Positions 17,788 to 25,880 of a stretch of 36,087 nt of DNA are shown in pieces. Under the pieces are notes generated by a model. It searched no databases and was not told where the DNA came from. It saw only the letters and a list, made by a program, of their open reading frames with translations. Location of the stretch: the NCBI GenBank assembly GCA_002279705.1, contig NCCO01000004.1, positions 1-36,087 on the forward strand. Direction: 5' to 3'. The position numbers were made by a program, and so were the translations under genes. Numbering within the stretch: position 1 is the stretch's first letter; each line of letters starts with the position of its first letter. Origin of the DNA: Allobosea sp. 12-68-7. Its GTDB lineage: Bacteria > Pseudomonadota > Alphaproteobacteria > Rhizobiales > Beijerinckiaceae.

Positions 17788-19185
17788 TCATTTCACATCC
17801 CGGCGTGGCGCCCGTGCGGCGATATCGGCAACGAGTTCCGTGACATGGCCGAAACGCCGCAGCGACAGGCCGCTGCCGTCGCCGGCCTCGGCGCCGCCGG
17901 CCGGCATCAGCGCCGCCTCGAAACCGAGCTTCGAGGCCTCGCGCAGCCGCGCCGCCGCCACGGAAACGGGCCTGACCGCGCCTGACAGCGCGATTTCGCC
18001 GAAATAGACCGATTCGGGCGGCAGGATCGCCCCCGTCAGCGAGGACACCAGCGCGGCCGCCACCGCGAGATCGGCGGCCGGCTCGTTGACCCGCAATCCG
18101 CCGGCGACGTTGAGATAGACGTCGTGCTGCCCCAGCCGCAGCCCGCCATGCGTCTCGAGCACGGCCAGCACCATCGACAGGCGGCTGTTCTCCCAGCCGA
18201 CGACCGCGCGCCGCGGCGTGCCGAGCGAGGTCGGCGCGACGAGAGCCTGGATCTCGACGAGAACCGGACGCGTGCCCTCCATGCCGGCGAAGACCGCGGC
18301 GCCGGGCGCCGCCTGGTCACGCCCGGCCAGGAACAGGGCTGAAGGGTTCGAGACCTCGGAGAGGCCCTTGCCCGTCATCTCGAAGACGCCGATCTCGTCG
18401 GTGGCGCCGAAGCGGTTCTTCTGGCCGCGCAGGATGCGGAACGCGTGCGCGCCTTCGCCCTCGAAGGAGAGCACGGCGTCGACCATGTGCTCGACCACGC
18501 GTGGCCCCGCGATCTGCCCGTCCTTGGTGACATGACCGACCAGGATCATGCAGGCGCCGCTGGTCTTGGCGTAGCGGATCAACGCCTGGGCCGAGCCGCG
18601 CACCTGCGTGACCGTGCCCGGTGCGCTCTCGACCTCGCCCGACCACATCGTCTGGATCGAATCGATCACCACCAGCGCCGGACGCGCACCCTGGCCGAGG
18701 GTCGCCACGATGTCTTCGACATTGGTCTCGGCGGCCAGCTCGACCGGCGCCTCGGCCAGCCCCATGCGCTCGGCCCGCAGGCGGACCTGCCCGGTTGATT
18801 CCTCGCCCGAGACATAGATGACGCGCCGGCCCGACAGGGCGAGCGCGGCGCAGGCCTGCATCAGCAGCGTCGACTTGCCAATGCCGGGGTCGCCACCGAT
18901 CAGCAGGACCGAGCCCGGAACGAAGCCGCCGCCGGTGACGCGGTCGAGTTCGCCGATGCCCGAGACGATGCGCGGCGCGTCCTGGGTCGCGCCCTTCAGC
19001 CCTTCCAGCGCGAAGACGCGCCCGCGTGCCCGGCCGCCCGACGCCCCGCGCGCACCGGGCACGGGCGCGGCCTGGGCCTCCTCCGACAGCGACGACCAGG
19101 TGCCGCAGGCGTCGCACTTGCCTTGCCAGCGGTGGTAGACCGCCCCGCAGGCTTGGCAGGTATAGGTCGGACCGCGCTTGGCCAT
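17788..19185 (-). CDS. radA: DNA repair protein RadA
   Basis: Lon-related, RecA-like ATPase that drives branch migration in recombination intermediates. The 465-residue protein has an N-terminal Cys4 zinc finger (C10-x2-C13 and C24-x2-C27). The Walker A GGDPGIGKST follows near residue 100, then the RadA-specific KNRFGATDEIG motif and a C-terminal Lon-protease-like domain lacking catalytic residues (GGLRVNEPAADLAVAAAL). The frame is open upstream into the palindromic element, but the ATG at 19185 (MAKRGPTYTCQACG) fits the family start. It is flanked by alr upstream and cvpA downstream on the same strand. Confidence 0.96.
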   Translation of the reverse strand: MAKRGPTYTCQACGAVYHRWQGKCDACGTWSSLSEEAQAAPVPGARGASGGRARGRVFALEGLKGATQDAPRIVSGIGELDRVTGGGFVPGSVLLIGGDPGIGKSTLLMQACAALALSGRRVIYVSGEESTGQVRLRAERMGLAEAPVELAAETNVEDIVATLGQGARPALVVIDSIQTMWSGEVESAPGTVTQVRGSAQALIRYAKTSGACMILVGHVTKDGQIAGPRVVEHMVDAVLSFEGEGAHAFRILRGQKNRFGATDEIGVFEMTGKGLSEVSNPSALFLAGRDQAAPGAAVFAGMEGTRPVLVEIQALVAPTSLGTPRRAVVGWENSRLSMVLAVLETHGGLRLGQHDVYLNVAGGLRVNEPAADLAVAAALVSSLTGAILPPESVYFGEIALSGAVRPVSVAAARLREASKLGFEAALMPAGGAEAGDGSGLSLRRFGHVTELVADIAARAPRRDVK

Positions 19186-19194
19186 CGTTAGATT

Positions 19195-19325
19195 GTCATT
19201 CCGGGGCTTCGCTTGAGCGAAGAACCCGGAACCCACGACCGGGCGTGCGCTTGCCACCGGGCTCGGCAAAGGTCGAGGCCCGTCGTGGGTTCCGGGTTCA
19301 CGGCTGCGCCGTGCCCCGGAATGAC
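19195..19325. repeat. Intergenic palindromic element (CATTCCGGG family), alr-radA
   Basis: Second copy of the family seen at 12824-12943. Outer arms GTCATTCCGGGG (from 19195) and CCCCGGAATGAC (to 19325), central arms CCCACGAC (19232-19239) and GTCGTGGG (19282-19289) around about 42 bases. The left apical stem is CTTCGC-ttga-GCGAAG (19207-19222); the right is ACGGC-tgc-GCCGT (19300-19312). The backbone matches the other copy but the apical stems do not. It lies 10 bases before the radA start and 17 after the alr stop. Confidence 0.88.
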
Positions 19326-19341
19326 AGCGGAGCCGCTCACC

Positions 19342-20472
19342 TCACACCCCGACATAGCGCCGCGCATGGCGCCGGCCGAGGCTGGTCAGGATCTCGTAGC
19401 CGATCGTCTTCGCGCCGGCTCCGACCGCATCGAGATCGAGCGGGCCGCCGATCAGCGTGACCGGATCGCCCCGCTTCACCGACGTCGCGGGCAGATCCGT
19501 CACGTCGATGATGACCAGATCCATCGAGACCGTGCCGACGAAGGGGCAGACCACGCCATCGACGATCGCGCTGCCGCCCGGGCTGGCGTCGGTTCCGCTC
19601 GCATTGCGCGGGTAGCCATCGGCATAGCCCAGGCAGATCGTGGCGAGCCGGCTGTCGCGCGGGGCCGTCCAGCGCCCGTTATAGCCGACCTGCGTGCCGG
19701 CCCGGACGTCGCGCAACTGCAGGATGCGCGAGGCGAGGCCGACCACGGCGCGCATCGGATTGGGCCGGCCCGGCGTGGGATTGCCGCCATAGAGCGCATA
19801 GCCGGGTCGTGTCAGCTGGTAGGAGGGGCAGTCCATCAGGAAATGCCCCGAGGAGTTCTTCAGCGAGGCCGGGATGCCGGGCAGCGCGGCGGCGCTGGCG
19901 GCAAAGGCCGCGATCTGGCGCGCCGTTGCCGGGTCCGCCTCGTCTTCCGAGGCGGCGAAATGGCTCATCACCAGCCCGATGCCGGCCGCGTCGATCTCGT
20001 TCTTGAGCGCCGAGACGGCATCCGCGCTGTCGCCCGCCGAGAGGCCGAGTCGGTTCATCCCCGTGTCGAGATGCACCGCCGCGGGCCTGACCCGCGCGCC
20101 GCCGGCGCGGAAGGCCGCCCATTCCCGCAGCTCCTCCGCGGAGCCGAGAACGGGCGACAGATCATGCTCGGCATAGCGGCCGCAGCGACCGGGCAGCAGA
20201 CCGTTGAGGATGTAGATCGTGGCGTCTGGCGCCACCGCGCGGGCCCGGACGCCTTCGGAGAGATGGGCGACGAAGAAGCACTCGCAGCCGGCGGCGGCGA
20301 GTGCGCTCACGGCCGGCTCGATGCCGAGCCCATAGGCGTTCGCCTTGACGACGGCGGCCGCCTGCGTTCCGGCCCGCGTCTGGAGCGCGCGCCAGTTGGC
20401 GACGAGCGCCCCGAGGTCGATCGTCAGGATGGTGCCGCAGCTGTCGGCGTCGGGTGTGTCGAAGGGGCTCAT
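19342..20472 (-). CDS. alr: Alanine racemase
   Basis: PLP enzyme converting L-alanine to D-alanine for peptidoglycan. The 376-residue product has the PLP lysine K43 in AVVKANAYGLG and the substrate tyrosine in VGYNGRW. It also has LHLDTGMNRLG-like (VHLDTGMNRLGL), LGYADGYPRN and GTVSMDLVIIDVT motifs, the last from the C-terminal beta domain. The start ATG at 20472 overlaps the dnaB stop by ATGA, so translation is coupled. A longer open frame runs upstream in this frame but is a shadow of dnaB. Normal length for the family; no missing key residues. Confidence 0.96.
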   Translation of the reverse strand: MSPFDTPDADSCGTILTIDLGALVANWRALQTRAGTQAAAVVKANAYGLGIEPAVSALAAAGCECFFVAHLSEGVRARAVAPDATIYILNGLLPGRCGRYAEHDLSPVLGSAEELREWAAFRAGGARVRPAAVHLDTGMNRLGLSAGDSADAVSALKNEIDAAGIGLVMSHFAASEDEADPATARQIAAFAASAAALPGIPASLKNSSGHFLMDCPSYQLTRPGYALYGGNPTPGRPNPMRAVVGLASRILQLRDVRAGTQVGYNGRWTAPRDSRLATICLGYADGYPRNASGTDASPGGSAIVDGVVCPFVGTVSMDLVIIDVTDLPATSVKRGDPVTLIGGPLDLDAVGAGAKTIGYEILTSLGRRHARRYVGV

Positions 20473-21956
20473 TCGCGGTCCGGGAGGCGCATCTCGTCGG
20501 CGCGGTCGGAGAAGCGCGTCACCTCGGCGTCGAACTGCAGCGCGATCGCCCCGGTCGGGCCATGGCGCTGCTTGCCGATGATGAGCTCGGCCACGCCATG
20601 GGCGGCTTCCATCTCGATCTGCCACTTGTTGTGTTCTTCGGTGCCGGGGCGCGGCTCCTTGCCCTTGAGGTAGTACTCGTCGCGATAGACGAACATCACC
20701 ACGTCGGCGTCCTGCTCGATCGAGCCGGATTCGCGCAGGTCCGAGAGCTGCGGCCGCTTGTCGTCGCGGCTCTCGACCTGGCGCGAGAGCTGCGAGAGCG
20801 CCACGATCGGCACCGCCAGTTCCTTGGCGAGCGCCTTCAGGCTGGTCGTGATCTCGGTCAGCTCCTGCACGCGGTTCTGGCCGTTCTTGGCCGAGCCCGA
20901 GAGGAGCTGGAGGTAGTCGATGAACAGGACGTCGAGCCCCTTCTGGCGCTTGAGGCGGCGCGCCCGGGCCACGAGCTGGGCGATCGAGATGCCACCGGTC
21001 TGGTCGATATAGAGCGGCAGCTTCTCGATCTGGGCGGCGACGTCGGTCAGCCGCGCGAACTCGGCTTCGTTGATGCGGCCCTGCCGGATCTTGTAGGAGG
21101 AGATGCCCGACTGCTCGGCGACGATACGCGTCGCGAGCTGGTCGGCCGACATTTCGAGCGAGAAGAAGGCGACGATGCCGCCATCGACCGTCTTGATCGT
21201 CCCGTCGGTCTGGCGCTCGCCACGCCAAGCCTTGGCGATGTTGAAGGCGATGTTGGTGGCGAGCGAGGTCTTGCCCATGGCCGGGCGGCCGGCGAGCACG
21301 ATCAGGTCGGAGGGCTGCAGGCCGCCCATGCGCTGGTCGAGGTCGCGCAGGCCCGACGAGATGCCCGAAAGCCCGCCCGCGCGCTGAAAGGCATTCGCCG
21401 CCATGTCGATGGCGGTGTAGAGCGCGGTGTCGAACTTCTGGAAGCCGCCTTCGTAGCGGCCCTTTTCCGCCAGCTCGTAGAGCTTGCGCTCGGCCTCCTC
21501 GATCTGCTCGCGCGGCGGCATGTCGACCGGCGCGTCATAGGCGACGTTGACCAGATCCTCGCCGACGCCGATCAATTGCCGCCGGATCGCCAGCTCATAG
21601 ATCGTGCGGCCGTAATCGGCGGCGTTGATCACGGTGGTCGCCTCGGCGGCGAGCCTCGCGAGATATTGCGACGCCGTCAGGCCGCCGAGATCGATGTCGC
21701 CGACGAAGGTCTTGAGCGTGATCGGCGTCGCGATCTTGCCGGCCCGGATCAGGCTCGCCGTCAGCTCGAACACGCGCTGGTGGATCGGCTCGAAGAAATG
21801 ATCCGGCAGCAGGAAATCGGAGACGCGGTAGAACGCGTCGTTGTTGACCAGGATCGCCCCCAGCAGCGCCTGCTCCGCCTCGATGTTGTGCGGCTGGACG
21901 CGATATTCGGCCTCGCGGGTTTCGAGGCGGGTGACGAGGGCGGTTGCTGTGGCCAT
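20469..21956 (-). CDS. dnaB: Replicative DNA helicase DnaB
   Basis: Hexameric 5'-3' helicase of the replisome. The 495-residue product has the N-terminal DnaB domain (PHNIEAEQALLGAILVNND), a linker helix and the RecA-like C-terminal domain. Key sequences are Walker A GRPAMGKTS, FFSLEMSADQLATR, Walker B region LDVLFIDYLQLL, VALSQLSRQVE and DLRESGSIEQDADVV. No intein is inserted at the Walker A site, where some DnaB proteins carry one. ATG at 21956. It lies downstream of rplI, with a strong terminator between (22070-22100), so it should have its own promoter, which I could not pick out. Confidence 0.97.
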   Translation of the reverse strand: MATATALVTRLETREAEYRVQPHNIEAEQALLGAILVNNDAFYRVSDFLLPDHFFEPIHQRVFELTASLIRAGKIATPITLKTFVGDIDLGGLTASQYLARLAAEATTVINAADYGRTIYELAIRRQLIGVGEDLVNVAYDAPVDMPPREQIEEAERKLYELAEKGRYEGGFQKFDTALYTAIDMAANAFQRAGGLSGISSGLRDLDQRMGGLQPSDLIVLAGRPAMGKTSLATNIAFNIAKAWRGERQTDGTIKTVDGGIVAFFSLEMSADQLATRIVAEQSGISSYKIRQGRINEAEFARLTDVAAQIEKLPLYIDQTGGISIAQLVARARRLKRQKGLDVLFIDYLQLLSGSAKNGQNRVQELTEITTSLKALAKELAVPIVALSQLSRQVESRDDKRPQLSDLRESGSIEQDADVVMFVYRDEYYLKGKEPRPGTEEHNKWQIEMEAAHGVAELIIGKQRHGPTGAIALQFDAEVTRFSDRADEMRLPDRE

Positions 21957-22069
21957 GAGGGCGCGAATGTCTCGGGTCTGCGGCTGTCCAACTCTGCGCT
22001 TACTCTACCACTCTGACGGATCGCGCCAGCAGCGATTGGACGATCCACGCCTTTGCACAGGCCGTCATG

Positions 22070-22100
22070 AAAAAGGGCGCCGCGTGACCGCGGCGCCCTT
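22070..22100 (-). terminator. Intrinsic terminator after rplI
   Basis: A perfect 12-bp stem, AAGGGCGCCGCG (22073-22084) and CGCGGCGCCCTT (22089-22100), has a four-base loop. On the - strand it ends in TTTT just below 22075, a textbook intrinsic terminator 26 bases after the rplI stop. It separates the ribosomal-protein transcript from dnaB. Confidence 0.88.
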
Positions 22101-22125
22101 GACATGTCGAGCCGAGTCGCAGCGC

Positions 22126-22689
22126 TCAGCGGTCGTCCTCGCCGGCTTCCGCCAGCGCCGCGCCGACCTCGAGGCCGAGATCGTCAAGGTCGAACTCCTC
22201 GCGGGCCGTGACGTTCTCGCCGCGCACCTGGCGCTCGGCCTCCTCGGCGGAGCGGGCGACGTTGACCGTGACCTTAACCGAGACTTCCGGATGCAGCACG
22301 ACCGGGACCGTGTGCAGGCCCAGCGTCTTGATCGGCGCGTTCAGCGTGATCTGGCTGCGGGCGACATGGAAGCCCTCGCCGATCAGCGCATCGGCGATGT
22401 CGCGGGTCGAGACCGAGCCGTAGAGCACGCCGGACTCGCCCGACTGGCGCAGCATCACGACGCTCAGGCCGTCGAGCGTCTCGGCGACCGATTCGGCTTC
22501 CGACTTCAGCTCGAGATTGCGGGTCTCGAGCTCGATCTTCTGGCTCTCGAAGCGCTTCTTGTTCTCTTCGGTGGCGCGCAGGGCCTTGCCGCGGGCGAGC
22601 AGGTAGTTGCGGCCGAAGCCGTCGCGGACGCGCACGACGTCGCCCATCTGGCCGAGCTTGGCGACGCGTTCGAGCAGGATCACTTCCAT
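22126..22689 (-). CDS. rplI: 50S ribosomal protein L9
   Basis: Large-subunit protein that binds 23S rRNA. The 187-residue product starts [21 protein letters not shown] with [13 protein letters not shown], the L9 N-domain. A long helix follows (residues 39-75) and then the C-domain ([23 protein letters not shown]). It is about 35-40 residues longer than the roughly 150-residue E. coli form because of an acidic tail ending LAEAGEDDR, common in alphaproteobacteria. ATG at 22689 is preceded by a good AAGGAG ribosome-binding site. It ends the rpsF-rpsR-DUF2232-rplI cluster. Confidence 0.97.
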   Translation of the reverse strand: MEVILLERVAKLGQMGDVVRVRDGFGRNYLLARGKALRATEENKKRFESQKIELETRNLELKSEAESVAETLDGLSVVMLRQSGESGVLYGSVSTRDIADALIGEGFHVARSQITLNAPIKTLGLHTVPVVLHPEVSVKVTVNVARSAEEAERQVRGENVTAREEFDLDDLGLEVGAALAEAGEDDR

Positions 22690-22749
22690 GGTGTTGTCTC
22701 CTTTGAAGGTTGATGTCTTTGAAAGCTCTTGGAACCGGTGCGGGCGCCC

Positions 22750-23712
22750 TCAGCTCCCGGGAGGGGGTGGAGGAGGCATCGCGGCCCGCTTGCGCAGGCC
22801 GAGAAGGGAATCGACCATGCCGGCCAGCGCCAGCAGCGGCGTCAGCACGGCCTGCATCACGACGAGCGCGACATAGACGCTGATGAGCATGGGCGTGCGC
22901 CAGGCCTGGCCGCGCGAGAGGTCGTGCAGCATGCACAGGCCGGAGAACATGAAGGCGGCGAAGAGGGAGCCGATCAGCGCGACACCCGCCAGCCCGACGA
23001 AACCGTCCAGCCCCGCCGTCACAAGCCCCGCCACGAGCAGGACGAGTGCCGAACGCGGCAGTGTCGTCGAGGGGATGAACGGCCAGGGCCGCGGCAGCCG
23101 CCCCGAGAGCTGCACGGTCTTGGCGGCCAGCCAGAGATTGGCGGTGATCGTCGTGACGACCGAGGCACCGATGCCGAGCGGCACGGCGCGCACCAGAAGC
23201 GGCGTCACATTGGCGGCCATTTCGGCCTGGGTCACGCCCGCCGGCAGGGTCAGCATCTTGCTGCGCACCATTTCGGCAAGGAGGTTCTCGACCATCCGCG
23301 CGATCACCGCACGGTAGGTGTCGTAGTCCGTCGTCATCACCAGCGCGCTGGCGACGCTCGCCAGGGTCGCCGTGCCGGCGATCCAGATCATCAGGTTCCC
23401 GAGTGGGTACCATTCGACCGGGCCGGTCTCATCCGACCGTGCGAGCAGAGCGAGATAGGCGATCCACCAGGCCGGCAGTGCGATGATCGCGGCAAAGGCC
23501 AGTCCGGCCGGCAGGGTCAGCGCGACGGAGACGGCGAGCGCGCCGGTGCCGGCGGCATAGAGACCGGCGCGGTGGTTCCAGCCGAGAGCGGCGATCAGGA
23601 TCGGGAGAGGGGCGGCCGAATACAACAGCACCGCCAGCGGCGATCCGGTGATCACCACGGAGAAGAGCAGTGCCGCTACGAGGCCTGCGCCGATGCCGAC
23701 GGCCTGGGTCAT
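22750..23712 (-). CDS. DUF2232 domain multi-pass membrane protein
   Basis: Product of 320 residues with roughly eight hydrophobic segments spread over the length. It has the conserved context of an alphaproteobacterial DUF2232 (YybS-like) protein between rpsR and rplI. No catalytic motif is visible; the function is unknown. The C-terminus is a short basic and proline-rich tail (RKRAAMPPPPPPGS). ATG at 23712. Some relatives resemble energy-coupling-factor transporter S components, so small-molecule transport is conceivable, but nothing here proves it. Confidence 0.85.
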   Translation of the reverse strand: MTQAVGIGAGLVAALLFSVVITGSPLAVLLYSAAPLPILIAALGWNHRAGLYAAGTGALAVSVALTLPAGLAFAAIIALPAWWIAYLALLARSDETGPVEWYPLGNLMIWIAGTATLASVASALVMTTDYDTYRAVIARMVENLLAEMVRSKMLTLPAGVTQAEMAANVTPLLVRAVPLGIGASVVTTITANLWLAAKTVQLSGRLPRPWPFIPSTTLPRSALVLLVAGLVTAGLDGFVGLAGVALIGSLFAAFMFSGLCMLHDLSRGQAWRTPMLISVYVALVVMQAVLTPLLALAGMVDSLLGLRKRAAMPPPPPPGS

Positions 23713-23827
23713 GCTTTGTCCTGCTGTCCCGCTGCTTCCGGCCTTGCGAGCCGGGCAGGGTGAGAGGCGTCCCGCCTCAACGAACCCGGTGGAGTCTCAC
23801 CACGGGGCGACTGGTTCAGAGAAGGAA

Positions 23828-23855
23828 ACCCGGCGGCGAGCGATCGCCGCCGGGT
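23828..23855 (-). terminator. Hairpin after rpsR (partial terminator or processing stem)
   Basis: A perfect 12-bp stem, ACCCGGCGGCGA (23828-23839) and TCGCCGCCGGGT (23844-23855), has a four-base loop and lies 13 bases after the rpsR stop. On the - strand it is followed by TTTCCTTC, a weak U-tract. It probably reduces read-through into DUF2232 and rplI, or stabilises the rpsF-rpsR message. Confidence 0.65.
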
Positions 23856-23868
23856 CGTTCAGGTCCGC

Positions 23869-24114
23869 TCAGCGGATGACGTAGGGCAGCAGGCCGAGGA
23901 AGCGGGCGCGCTTGATCGCCTGGGCGAGCTCGCGCTGCTTCTTGGCCGAGACGGCCGTGATGCGCGACGGCACGATCTTGCCGCGCTCGGAGATGTAGCG
24001 CGAGAGCAGGCGCACATCCTTGTAGTCGATCTTCGGAGCGCCCTCGCCCGAGAACGGGCAGGACTTGCGGCGGCGGAAGAACGGGCGGCGGGCGCCGGCA
24101 GATGCAGTCGACAT
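23869..24114 (-). CDS. rpsR: 30S ribosomal protein S18
   Basis: Small-subunit protein of 81 residues that pairs with S6 on the 30S platform. It begins with a basic N-terminus ([16 protein letters not shown]) and has the S18 signature [19 protein letters not shown] and [23 protein letters not shown]. The ATG at 24114 lies three bases after the rpsF stop, implying translational coupling and equal output of the two partners. The single Cys in KSCPF is usual for this group. Confidence 0.98.
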   Translation of the reverse strand: MSTASAGARRPFFRRRKSCPFSGEGAPKIDYKDVRLLSRYISERGKIVPSRITAVSAKKQRELAQAIKRARFLGLLPYVIR

Positions 24115-24117
24115 GGC

Positions 24118-24576
24118 TCAGGCCTCCGCGCCGGTCGTTTCAGGAGCAGCTTCGTCGTCGCGCCGCGGACGGTCACGACGCGGGCCGCGGTCGAAGCGGT
24201 CGCCGCCGCCGGGACGGTCAAAGCGATCACCGCGATCACCACGGTCGTCGCGGTCGCGCTTCTGGAGCATGGCCGACTGGCCCTCCTCGAGTTCCTCGAC
24301 GCGGACGGTCAGGAAGCGCAGCACGTCTTCGTTGATGCGCATCTGGCGCTCCATCTCGGCGACCGCCGCGGCGGGAGCGTCGATGTTCAGCAGCGAGTAA
24401 TGCGCCTTGCGGTTCTTCTTGATGCGATAGCCCAGGGACTTCACGCCCCAGTACTCGACCTTGGGGACCGAGCCGCCATTCGCCTCGATGATGCCCTTGA
24501 ACGTCTCGACAAGGGCCTCGACCTGCTGCGCGCTGACGTCTTGCCGCGCGAGCAGAACATGCTCGTACAATGCCAT
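24118..24576 (-). CDS. rpsF: 30S ribosomal protein S6
   Basis: Small-subunit protein of 152 residues. The S6 fold is seen in [40 protein letters not shown] and [17 protein letters not shown]. After about residue 105 comes a low-complexity tail rich in Arg, Asp and Gly (repeated DR and DRGDR-like units) ending ETTGAEA, longer than in E. coli. ATG at 24576; an open frame further upstream is in the leader and is rejected. It is the first gene of the rpsF-rpsR-DUF2232-rplI unit, with a promoter about 170 bases upstream and a structured leader. Confidence 0.97.
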   Translation of the reverse strand: MALYEHVLLARQDVSAQQVEALVETFKGIIEANGGSVPKVEYWGVKSLGYRIKKNRKAHYSLLNIDAPAAAVAEMERQMRINEDVLRFLTVRVEELEEGQSAMLQKRDRDDRGDRGDRFDRPGGGDRFDRGPRRDRPRRDDEAAPETTGAEA

Positions 24577-24677
24577 GGTTGGCCTTTCCGTTTCACCCTG
24601 TTTCGCCCGGCGCGGAGCCCTTCGAGCCCTGGAACAGGCCCGACAGGATTTCATCGAAGGCGGAGACACGGGATGAC

Positions 24678-24710
24678 GGTTCCCACCGGAACCTGCAGCG
24701 CGAGCGCTGC
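24678..24710 (-). promoter_or_regulatory. Two tandem hairpins in the rpsF mRNA leader
   Basis: In the - strand RNA, GCAGCG-cucg-CGCUGC (24710-24695) is followed after one base by GGUUCC-ggug-GGAACC (24693-24678). Both stems are perfect 6-bp helices with four-base loops and could stack on each other. The position, about 100 bases before the rpsF start, suits autogenous control by S6:S18, which is known for this operon in several bacteria. I cannot confirm that the known S6:S18 motif is present. Confidence 0.5.
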
Positions 24711-24747
24711 CATCCGTTCAGCCTCCGGCCGAACAAACAGGAAGCGG

Positions 24748-24776
24748 TCGTTACAGTGTGACGCCGCGATATGCAA
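24748..24776 (-). promoter_or_regulatory. Candidate sigma-70-type promoter of rpsF operon
   Basis: On the - strand, TTGCAT (24776-24771) and TAACGA (24753-24748) are separated by exactly 17 bases. Transcription would start near 24741, giving a leader of about 165 bases. Spacing and hexamers fit a housekeeping promoter in alphaproteobacteria. Confidence 0.6.
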
Positions 24777-24828
24777 CCGAAATCGGGGCATCGGCGCGGT
24801 CGGAACGGGCTCCGAAGCCTTTCGGCGC

Positions 24829-24857
24829 TTGACTTGGCATCCAAGGCAGTGTGACAG
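24829..24857 (+). promoter_or_regulatory. Candidate promoter of fabD
   Basis: TTGACT (24829-24834) is a near-perfect -35, with TGACAG (24852-24857) at 17-base spacing as a weak -10. It lies about 45 bases before the fabD ATG. The -10 is poor, so confidence is moderate. Confidence 0.4.
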
Positions 24858-24902
24858 CGCCGTGAAATCGCTCAAAACCTTTGAAATCCGGGGCCGACCG
24901 TC

Positions 24903-25838
24903 ATGACGACCGCCTTCATCTTTCCGGGCCAGGGCTCACAGGCCGTGGGCATGGGCAAAAGCCTGGCCGATTCCTTCGCCGCCGCGCGTGCGGTCTTCGA
25001 GGAGGTCGATGCGGCGCTGTCGCAGAAGCTCTCGACGCTGATGTGGGAGGGCCCGGCTGAAGAGCTGACCCTGACCGCCAATGCCCAGCCCGCCCTGATG
25101 GCGGTCAGCCTGGCGGTGGTGCGCGTGCTGGAGGCCGAGGCGGGTCTGGATCTGAAGCGGGACGCCGCCTTCGTCGCCGGCCATTCGCTGGGCGAGTATT
25201 CGGCCCTTGCGGCCGCCGGCACCTTCAGCATCGGCGATGCCGCGCGCCTGCTGCGCATCCGCGGCGACGCCATGCAGAAGGCTGTCCCGCCCGGGCAGGG
25301 TGCCATGGCGGCGCTGCTCGGGGCCGACCTCGATCTCGCCCGCGCGATCGCCACCGATGCCGCGCAGGGGGATGTCTGCGAGGCCGCCAACGACAATGGC
25401 GGCGGGCAGGTCGTGCTCTCCGGCGCGAAAGCCGCGATCGATCGCGCCATCGTCCTGGCCGGCGAGCGGGGCGTTCGCCGGGCCATGCTGCTGCCGGTTT
25501 CGGCGCCGTTTCATTGTGCCCTGATGCAGCCGGCGGCCGAAGCCATGCGCGCGGCCCTCGCCACCGTGACCATGCACGCCCCCACCGTCCCCGTGATGGC
25601 GAATGTCGGCGCCGCGCCGCTGAGCGCTGTCGAGGCCATTCGCGCCTCGCTCGTGGCACAGGTCACGGGCACGGTGCGCTGGCGCGAATGCGTCGAGGCG
25701 ATGGCGACCGCCGGTGTCGATCGATTCGTCGAGCTCGGCAGCGGCAAGGTCCTGGCCGGGCTGGTGAAGCGCATCGCGCCGACTGCGACTCCGCTTTCGG
25801 TCGGCACGGCGGACGACGTGTCGGCCTACAAGCCCTGA
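24903..25838 (+). CDS. fabD: Malonyl-CoA:ACP transacylase
   Basis: Loads malonyl groups from CoA onto acyl carrier protein for type II fatty-acid synthesis. The 311-residue product has FPGQGSQ at residues 7-13, the catalytic Ser95 in GHSLGE (93-98) and the catalytic His204 in SAPFH. The length and motifs are canonical. ATG at 24903. The fabG start is 42 bases after its stop, and acpP and fabF follow, so this is the front of a fatty-acid cluster. It is divergent from rpsF. Confidence 0.97.
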   Translation: MTTAFIFPGQGSQAVGMGKSLADSFAAARAVFEEVDAALSQKLSTLMWEGPAEELTLTANAQPALMAVSLAVVRVLEAEAGLDLKRDAAFVAGHSLGEYSALAAAGTFSIGDAARLLRIRGDAMQKAVPPGQGAMAALLGADLDLARAIATDAAQGDVCEAANDNGGGQVVLSGAKAAIDRAIVLAGERGVRRAMLLPVSAPFHCALMQPAAEAMRAALATVTMHAPTVPVMANVGAAPLSAVEAIRASLVAQVTGTVRWRECVEAMATAGVDRFVELGSGKVLAGLVKRIAPTATPLSVGTADDVSAYKP

Positions 25839-25880
25839 AAGGGCACGCGAAAACGGCAGAAAGCCGAAAAGGGAGAGACG

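Larger units (their letters stand above)
24577..24902. other. 326-base divergent intergenic region, rpsF / fabD
   Basis: Carries the promoters of two divergent units and no gene. On the - side are a strong promoter (24748-24776) and a leader of about 165 bases with two adjacent perfect hairpins (24678-24710). The leader has a possible long-range stem between CCTGTT (near 24630-24635) and AACAGG (near 24598-24603). On the + side is a candidate fabD promoter (24829-24857). Short open frames crossing it have no coding character. Confidence 0.75.

Noticed and set aside
19186-19269. Extended N-terminus for RadA
   Set aside because: It reads into the palindromic element. The zinc finger is correctly spaced from the ATG at 19185.
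19342-21228. A 628-codon - strand frame that looks like an N-terminal fusion to alanine racemase
   Set aside because: The upstream part is an alternate frame of dnaB with Arg/Asp-rich nonsense composition. The ATG at 20472 overlaps the dnaB stop and begins the real racemase.
20454-22016. 520-codon + strand frame opposite dnaB
   Set aside because: Shadow frame with biased Arg/Asp/Glu composition and no ribosome-binding site or family signature.
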